Shown here piece by piece: positions 57,970-64,000 of a DNA stretch of 64,000 nucleotides; the first letter of the stretch is position 1, and each line of letters opens with the position of its first letter. The notes beneath the pieces are model-generated. The model saw nothing but the letters and a program-made list of their open reading frames with translations. It ran no database searches and was not told the origin of the DNA. The DNA comes from Ligula intestinalis (lineage: Eukaryota > Platyhelminthes > Cestoda > Diphyllobothriidea > Diphyllobothriidae), in assembly GCA_036362985.1 (NCBI GenBank), contig JAYGXS010000007.1, positions 26,001,881-26,065,880 on the forward strand. The letters run 5' to 3'. Both the position numbers and the translations under genes were made by a program.

Positions 57970-59060
57970 ATCTTAATGCATCGGTTTAGGGCCGGCAGGT
58001 GTTGCTAGCTTCCGCAACTCAGACCGACAACCCCGAAGGTCAAACACAAATGAAGGCTCTTATAAAGAAGCGAACATAACCCGATGCTGAAATGTCGTTG
58101 CATGCAGTTACCAGAGTTCAATTCCCCCTGCCCTCCCGCAATGCATCCACTGTTATAATATCAGCAACAGGGCAACCACGGGGAGTAAGAGTACGAACGT
58201 GGACCAATCCCTCCACAACTATGGTCAGGTACCCTCGGCGGAATACCCTCGTGTCCAAACTTTCACGCAATCAACACTACTACTTCGATGAATTATTAAG
58301 CTCACATCCGACACGTACGACGAAACCGCGGCAATTAATGACTCGAAAAGCGAACTACCAAACCACCACCCCAGAAATTACGACCCCAAGCGGAGCTGTT
58401 GATAATTATAGTACGCATGCCGATGGCCGTTACGCACTATAAATACCGCACAATCTGTGCATTTATCACGCCAATCTATGCCTGTCTAACACCATTTTAC
58501 GGTGACCTATGATTATGGATTCTCGACAGAATCGGAAACGCCAGGAAAATAAAATTGTTGCGCCGTATCTTTTAGGGCTAAAATGCTTCCCGGAACTCGC
58601 ATATTCGCTTCTATCGCCAAGTCCACCACCAGTGATCATAAAACTCCGACAACATAAGTTACGCAATTAGCCGTTGGCGGAGCTGTAGGTGCACGCACAG
58701 AGTGCAGAAAACTGCCATTTAGGACAGCTGATGGCCAAACTGACGAAATGTTGTGACATCTACAAGCAACATTCCTGTTGAGCCAAAAAGCGATTAAAGT
58801 TGATATTTCGGCGTCGAATATCTGTGTACATTAACCCCTTGAAGATTAAGTCAGGACCTTCAAGGAAGGTAAAGTACACGACCATTCAACGCGTAATACC
58901 TGCTTGAAGTGCTTCTTTCTGTAGGCCATTGCCACTAGATAACGGCAATATTGAAAAAATATTCTGACTAAGTAAAAGTGCTTTTGAGGTAAAGCAAGTG
59001 ATCAGACTATCCACTCAACTAACGACAAGATTGAAATTTATTGTTGAAGGTGGAAAGACG
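57970..59060. other. Unassigned stretch
   Basis: The 116-residue ORF at 58092-58442 (+) is rich in Thr/Arg/Ser and has no recognisable domain. No repeat pair was assigned except the 58915-59045 segment noted with 57300-57430. Confidence 0.35.
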
Positions 59061-59064
59061 TTAT

Positions 59065-59465
59065 CTGGGACCAGTATTATATTTGTCCGAGGTTTCGGAC
59101 TCACACTCGAGGCCATTGTCAAGGGATAACAAAATGTACAGCTCAACGTGTGTTTAGCTCAAATCTGCCGGGAATGACCTTCAGCACCACCATCGATTTT
59201 TTGCGCAACGCGAGATAGGCTTCAGGAAGTTCGATACGCTTGTTAATTGAATCCGCGTGCGAGTGCAATGCCTCCTGCCAGAGACGTGAGATTCGGGCGC
59301 CCGACTGACCCAGTATTCGCACGTGTTCGAAATCGAAGCCGTGCCCTGACATGGATGCGTGAGCGGCTACCAACGAAAAGTTGTCATTCCCTCCCCCGGC
59401 GAGTTCATGCTGGTGCATCCTCGTGAGAACCCGTTTCAAGTTTTCGCCAACATAACTGGCTTGAC
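59065..59465 (-). pseudogene. PLE GIY-YIG fragment and 3' flank
   Basis: On the - strand from about 59460: ASYVGENLKRVLTRMHQHEL, with the 'YvGEn..r' and 'R..qHEl' motifs of the endonuclease, then FSLVAAHASMSGHGFDFEHV, ISRLWQEALHSHAD and INKRIELPEAYLAL. The stop is at 59143. Downstream (lower coordinates) the flank carries GGCCTCGAGTGTGAGTCCGAAAC (- strand, 59090-59114), a decayed hammerhead-like hairpin also found at 61431-61473 and 61979-62010. The RT is not present. Confidence 0.75.
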
Positions 59466-59469
59466 TTTA

Positions 59470-61060
59470 CCCTCCTTGAAGATTAAGTCAGGACGAAAAT
59501 GGAAAATTTTGGCTGTTTTTTCTGACTTCTTTCTGCTGAAAATTCAAGAACTCACTTTCATAGGTAAACCGGAGCAGTTTTTAATGTACTTGCTTACTTC
59601 TAGGCTCAGTCCTGAGCTGACAAAAAGAGAGCAGAGTGGCAGAACATCAAAGATGATTTTGAGAAAACTAATAATCTCCCGTCAGTTCCATTCCAAGATT
59701 TTCTATTCATTGACTCTGCTCTATAGATACAAAATGTTGGGATATCGCTTGCATACGGCTTGACGGCGAAAACTGACGACAAGTCCGGCGTGTCTGTTAA
59801 TATGCTTGTCGATGGTCATTAATTTTGGTGAGGTCAAATAAAAATACAGCCTCATAAGCTTATTAATTCATTCTATGGCACAAAACGGAGCAGATTCGCA
59901 TATTACAATTTTTTAAAACTTTACTGGTCCCCCATTTCCCGACAATAATGCATTATCTCATACGTGCACTTTCCTCAATTTCATGACCGCAAAACAAAAT
60001 AGTATTTTCTTTGAACATATACTACTAAAAAGTTTCAGATCTTTATTAATGTTCTTTTATAGCACAAAACGCACAAACAGGAAGTTTTGGGTTTCAGAGT
60101 TGAAAAGCGCAGGAAATTCCTTGGATTTAGTCCATTTGCGCCCCCTATTCGCCCCACAGTATGCTGATCTGAACTGAACTCTTGCTAAGTACACAGTTTT
60201 TTGCGCTTCAAATCAACCCACTGAACAAAATAAACAACTTAAAATGTACGTCAAGTCCCCCACTCAAATGTTGATATTTGCATTGCATCAGTATGGCAAC
60301 CTACTGTATATCGCAACTCGACCTTGCGGTCTTAAGTACCAGAGTTTAACCTACAGAAACCACGCGTGGTGATCGTTTTCTACCCGATCAAAGAGGGGGA
60401 GTGGGCGGATAGAACCTCAAATCTACCCGGCTGTCAGAACGAACTAGGGTGTGACGACAGCTGCGTCAGACACAATCTAAGGTAGACGATAACTATTGAT
60501 TGCGACAGTTACAAAACTGAACGAACCCCGGACTTCCAACTTCACAGAGTTCGTGGTGCACAGAAGCTAGAAATGGCCACATTCCACTGTGCCATGTCTT
60601 GCGTACTTTGCGAAGCATGCTTCAGGATTGCCTTACTCACCTACGTGACACAGCACGGGGGGGGGGGGGGGGGGACCTTACAAAAGTCATGGAAATTTGC
60701 AGCAGACTGCACATTGTGGTGATCGCGTGGGGACTGTCGCAATGACGAGACGACAGGAAGAAGAAGAGCGTGGCAGTTTGCTTAAAAAAAAGGCTGACGG
60801 TCAGATCGCGTGATATCGACGTGCCCATTACTCGGGTCGTCAACTTTCATCCTGCTGCTGGGTGGATGGATACATTAGCCCCGCTCCAACTCCATGGTCC
60901 AGAACTGGGAGATGCTGATGAGGATGGGCGACTTCCGCAAAAAGCAAAAGCATGACAGCAGAAGGCTCCAGATGCGGAGGAAGGAAAGGAAAAGGACAAC
61001 AATTATGACGGCAGGATCTGGAATCAGTTAGACCGGTTAGGGGAAGAGTGCTCCATCAAT
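59470..61060. other. Unassigned stretch with an 18-base poly(G) run
   Basis: G(18) at 60657-60674. ORFs such as 59359-59763 (+, mostly antisense to or beyond the PLE fragment) and 60637-60843 have no recognisable domain. Confidence 0.35.
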
Positions 61061-61069
61061 GCGCTGGGG

Positions 61070-61260
61070 CAAATGTGAATGGATAAAGCAGTGGTTGACG
61101 TTCTTAACGGGCAAGGAATGACTGAGAATTTAGGGCTGAGACGTGCCTGTAGCCCACGGCAATTTTTGACTGCCACCAGTGGCGACGTCCGCCGCGTGCC
61201 TCAGGGCAGCACCGGTGACTTGCATAGCATCTACCGCACTCTCAACTTCCTCAACTAGAT
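61070..61260 (+). pseudogene. Possible decayed RT fragment of another LINE
   Basis: Mixed frames give CEWIKQWLTFLTGKE (compare 'l..WI..fLt.R.q.v' upstream of palm block B) and TSGDVRRVPQGS (compare 'tSGVPQGSvLGP'). The order and spacing fit a LINE reverse transcriptase, but the stops and frameshifts leave this tentative. Confidence 0.3.
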
Positions 61261-61386
61261 CGTTTCAATGGTTAGAAGGAATTCAGATGGCAGCAGGTGG
61301 ACATGAGCCCACTAGGTGATAGAAAAGCATTGGTGTGGCAAATTCTTGCACAGGACATACACTAGTTGGTGGTAAATAAGTAAATC

Positions 61387-62060
61387 GAAGGTGGAAAAAC
61401 GTTCTTTGGGACCCGTATTTTATATGCCCGACATTTCGGACTCTCACTCGAGGCCATTGTCAAGGCATAGAAAACGAACGGCTCACTGTGTGATTAAGTC
61501 AGCTCTGCCGGGGGTGGCCTTGAGTTCCCATACTTCGCTCCGCCGCAAGTGACCTTGAGCCTGCCATTGCTCGCGCAACGCGAGATAGGAATCTGGGAGA
61601 TCGATTTGCGTGCGAGTGCCATGCTTCTTGCAGTACGCGTGAGATTCGGTCGTCCGACGGGCCTAGTATTCGCATGTGTCCGAATTCGAAGTCATGCCCT
61701 GGCGAGGATACGTAGCCGGCGACCAAAAATAGTTTGTCCTTCCTTTGCACGGCGAGTTCATGCTCGTGCAGTCTCGTGGCCACCACTTTCCCGGTTTCGC
61801 CAACACAATTGGCTTGACCGCAAAGACAGTTGATTCGGTAAATAACACCCGATTTCTGGTTGACGGGTATTGCCTCCTTAGGCTGCATGAGTTGCCTGCG
61901 GCGAGCGAAAAATAAGAACTCGAAGTCACCCACGGCAGAGCTGACTTAATCACCCAGTGAATTGTACGTTTTCATTCACTGATAATGGCCTCGAGTGAGA
62001 GGCCAAAACGTTGGGAAAATAAAAAACTGGTCCCAGAGAACGTTGTTCCGGCTTTGATTC
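61387..62060 (-). mobile_element. Penelope-like element fragment with inverted flanks
   Basis: The flank at 61387-61510 matches the reverse complement of 61930-62060 (TGATTAAGTCAGCTCTGCCG; CTCACTCGAGGCCATT). The endonuclease remnant at 61499-61933 lies between. The + strand flank has CTGATAA (61979-61985), a perfect GGCCTC/GAGGCC hairpin (61987-62004) and AAAA where GAAA is expected, i.e. a damaged hammerhead core. Confidence 0.65.
61499..61933 (-). pseudogene. PLE GIY-YIG endonuclease remnant
   Basis: VIYRINCLCGQANCVGETGK fits 'vYkI.C.C....vGeT.k', then TRLHEHELAVQRKD, GHDFEFGHMRILG and RVLQEAWHSHAN. The first Y of the core is replaced (ANCVGET). The frame ends at 61499 within the inverted flank. 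Similar in subfamily to 59065-59465. Confidence 0.75.
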
Positions 62061-62064
62061 AACT

Positions 62065-62525
62065 ACCTGGACCTCGCATATTTTCGACCATTGAAAATAA
62101 GTAAATGTCGTGACCGAAGTCCTGGTGGGTAAAACGACAGTGGAAGCGTTGTAGCTGACAAGGTCTGCCGTGTGCACCAGTGTAAGGAGGCACAGGGACG
62201 GCGACTCGCGCGTGAATTAAATTATAGTTAGACTAGAATTGCGCTGTCTCTAACACACTATCACCACCCCCTGCCATCTGGACTCCGACCAAGTCAAGAA
62301 AACCACTGCCAGGGATGGGCGGTAGGCAACATGGAGAGGATTTGCTGTCATTTTCGCTATTTGGATTGATTTGCAGTGCGCTAAGTCTTCTCTCGTAAGA
62401 AATCACTTCAAATCTGTTTGATGAAAAGAAAATAGGACACCTTTAAGCTAAATTGGACCTTTCCTGAAACCCACGGTTAAAGTTTGCCTATTTTATTTTT
62501 AAAGTTGCGAAAATTCCAATTAGAT
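62065..62525. other. Unassigned stretch between two PLE fragments
   Basis: No gene or repeat recognised. Confidence 0.35.
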
Positions 62526-62534
62526 AATTCAGAA

Positions 62535-62895
62535 CACAAGTTTGGCGAGCGAACGCTTTCAGTAACTTCTCATCAGGCCAAATAGTTACAAAGGAGGTTT
62601 AAATTTAAAAATCTATAGTATGTCTTTCTTTACATGCAGGGTTCAAACAGAGTGCGGAAATATGCAGCCAGTTAGGTAATCGTTGGCCATGCCAAGTTGG
62701 GAGCTTGCACGAGATTCTTTTGTGCACACAAAATAGGTTTCCTCAATCGGATTACGGTTGCTTCTGCTGTTGCCAGCAGACGTTGACCCAGGGACTTTGG
62801 GTAACTTGGTGGGACCTTGATATATACCGTAAAGGCTTCGCTTTGGTCCACACGATGTCCGGTGTCAACCACGTGTGCCAAGAACCAAATGGAAA
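62535..62895 (-). pseudogene. PLE 3' end in inverted orientation (endonuclease C-terminus and flank)
   Basis: The - strand frame 62899-62672 reads LAHVVDTGHRVDQSEAFTVY...LLATAEATVIRLRKPILCAQK and ends PNLAWPTIT, nearly the same as the end of the PLE at 33876-35103. Beyond the stop the flank continues with the same sequence as 35104-35240, including the hammerhead-like motif. It joins head to head with the + strand PLE start at about 62890. Confidence 0.8.
62541..62582 (-). ncRNA. Hammerhead-ribozyme-like motif, best preserved
   Basis: On the - strand, 5' to 3': TTTGGC (62582-62577), CTGATGA core (62576-62570), short loop GAAGTTACT, GAAA (62560-62557), hairpin GCG-TT-CGC (62556-62549) as stem III, TC (62548-62547) at the cleavage site, then GCCAAA (62546-62541), which pairs perfectly with TTTGGC as stem I. 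Only stem II is weak. All invariant core bases of a type I/III hammerhead are present. Such ribozymes are known from PLEs, where they are thought to process the transcript. Confidence 0.55.
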
Positions 62896-63717
62896 GCACT
62901 CGGGTAAAGATTGATGAACTGGAGCTTCACGTGTGTCAACGCGCTGCCGTTCTAGGCACTTTGACCGAGGAAGAAAAACAGGAATTCAGCAAATACTCGC
63001 ATATTATAGGAATAAAACGTGGGGATGCCAGGAGATAGTCACTCCTTCAGAAGGTACAAGAAATCAAACCACAGTCAAGATTCCCAAAAAATCCACAGAG
63101 CTATGTCCACAACTACTCTTCTCTACCACTTCATACAACACTTCTCGAAGCATTATCGCTGGGTACAAAATTCTGTATACCTAGGCGAAAGGTTATTCAG
63201 TTAGAACTAGAAACTCAGTTTGAGAATCTCTACAATCAAGTTTATGACCTCAAGCCGATCTCCGCTGACAGTGTCCAGCACTTCAAATCAACACTAGTGA
63301 ATTGTAGTTACCAGTACTTGAACCGGAGGCTAATAAATCGCGGAATACTGACAAAAGAAAAGTTAAAACAACTGAGAGCAAACAAGGAGATATTGGTTAC
63401 TAAACTAGACAAAGGAACAGGCGTCGCTCTAATGAATAGATCGGACTACGTTACCAAGATGCAGACCATACTATCAGATCCGACGAAATTTAAGAAGGTA
63501 GACAAAGAAAAAAATTGTACGGATGAAGTAGAGGTACACCTGACCGGCTGCATAAGAAGACTACACACGACAGGATTTCTAAGTGACCGAGACCTCGAAC
63601 ATTTGCAACCAGTAGGCACGCACATTCCCCGTTTATATGGTCTACCTAAGATCCACAAGAATGGGCTGCTAGTTCGCCCGATTTTAGATATGAGAAACTC
63701 GCCGTGTGTGTGTCGTA
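62890..63717 (+). pseudogene. Penelope-like element, N-terminal half (RT fingers), interrupted
   Basis: Begins MESTRVKIDELELHVCQRAA..., stops at 63036-63038, and resumes in another frame after about 63190: QFENLYNQVYDLKP, YLNRRLINRGILTKEKLKQL, then the conserved finger blocks VTKLDKGTGVALMNRSDYV and IPRLYGLPKIHK...VRPILDMRNSP. The RT palm should follow, but at 63718 LINE J1 sequence in reverse orientation begins. This N-terminal half and the C-terminal half at 33876 could belong to the same subfamily. Confidence 0.8.
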
Positions 63718-64000
63718 GCCCGTAGTTGGATCAGGAATCCCCGCCGGAATCCAAACTGGGAGTAGTTGGGAGACGGAGAAAAGCCACGACCTCGACCGGC
63801 TTCAGCCACAGGTCTGCGGGAGTGAGGTGGGTGCCTGGCCGCAATCAGAGGTGGATAGCCACCCAAAAGGACCGGGGGACGTTAACTCGTTTCTACTCGA
63901 CAACGACTCTCTGGTGGAGACGCTGGAAGCCTGTCTAGGTGGCAGAGCTATCAACAGGTAGATCCGCGAGAGACAAGGCAACAGCTTCCTTGTGGAGTGC
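63718..64000 (-). mobile_element. LINE J1 3' end inserted into the PLE (runs off the window)
   Basis: Reverse complement of 9414-9885 of LINE J1, very similar, ending in the (CA)n tail exactly at the PLE junction (GTGTGTGTCGTAGCCC). About 180 bp corresponding to 9570-9750 are deleted (junction ...GATTGCGG|CCAGGCACCC...), removing the zinc-finger part. The 5' side continues beyond 64000. Confidence 0.85.

Noticed and set aside
58092..58442. 116-residue Thr/Arg-rich ORF as a gene
   Set aside because: No domain, no splice or repeat support, composition bias only.

Overview
The window looks like a piece of a large, repeat-rich animal genome, most plausibly a flatworm and perhaps a large-genome tapeworm of the Spirometra/Diphyllobothrium type. 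The species guess is inference. The evidence is as follows. No long continuous host gene is present. Two exons have recognisable protein domains and canonical splice sites, and both lie in very long introns. Decayed retroelements are dense: APE-type LINEs with a CPDC...H...C tail, an RTE-like LINE, and many Penelope-like elements (PLEs) with GIY-YIG endonucleases. tRNA-derived SINEs are abundant. A run of 10 N at 52119-52128 marks a scaffold gap.

Host genes. A 297-bp exon on the + strand (45806-46102) encodes the catalytic core of a p21-activated kinase (PAK). A 145-bp exon on the - strand (39906-40050) encodes part of the Mad3/BUB1 homology region of a BUB1/BUBR1-like spindle-checkpoint protein. 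A third, unidentified candidate first coding exon lies at 24360-24540 on the - strand. Everything else supported here is repeat or unassigned intergenic/intronic sequence.

Layout. 0-7 kb: nested repeats, including two inverted copies of a ~0.8-kb repeat, a tRNA-SINE fold-back, short MITEs, and a non-autonomous family whose 3' end resembles the 3' end of LINE J1. 7-10 kb: a pogo/Tigger-like internally deleted DNA element and the 3' half of LINE J1. 10-16 kb: PLE debris with inverted flanks and tandem-duplicated repeats. 18-23 kb: an 8-bp-TSD TIR element with a telomere-like interior, then a nearly complete but dead LINE (J2: PHD-like finger, APE, RT, zinc tail). 24-32 kb: SINE pairs and dispersed duplications. 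32-35 kb: a ~0.93-kb fold-back DNA element, then the C-terminal half of a PLE broken by one stop codon and followed by a hammerhead-like motif. 35-38 kb: a ~0.9-kb tandem duplication. 38-40 kb: an RTE LINE and the BUB1-like exon. 40-49 kb: PLE and SINE debris, the second copy of the 0.93-kb fold-back, the PAK exon, another tandem duplication and an LTR end with a tRNA-Trp-type primer-binding site. 49-59 kb: mostly unassigned sequence, with a second 8-bp-TSD MITE and a PLE-type palindrome. 59-64 kb: several PLE copies, one of them interrupted by a LINE J1 insertion.

Most notable. Several hammerhead-ribozyme-like motifs lie in PLE flanks, the best of them (62541-62582, - strand) with a fully paired stem I. 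PLE endonuclease remnants are repeatedly flanked by inverted repeats. One TIR family has two copies with perfect 8-bp target duplications. The two 0.93-kb fold-backs share a ~145-bp identical block inside otherwise diverged copies. No CRISPR, operon or prokaryotic feature is present.
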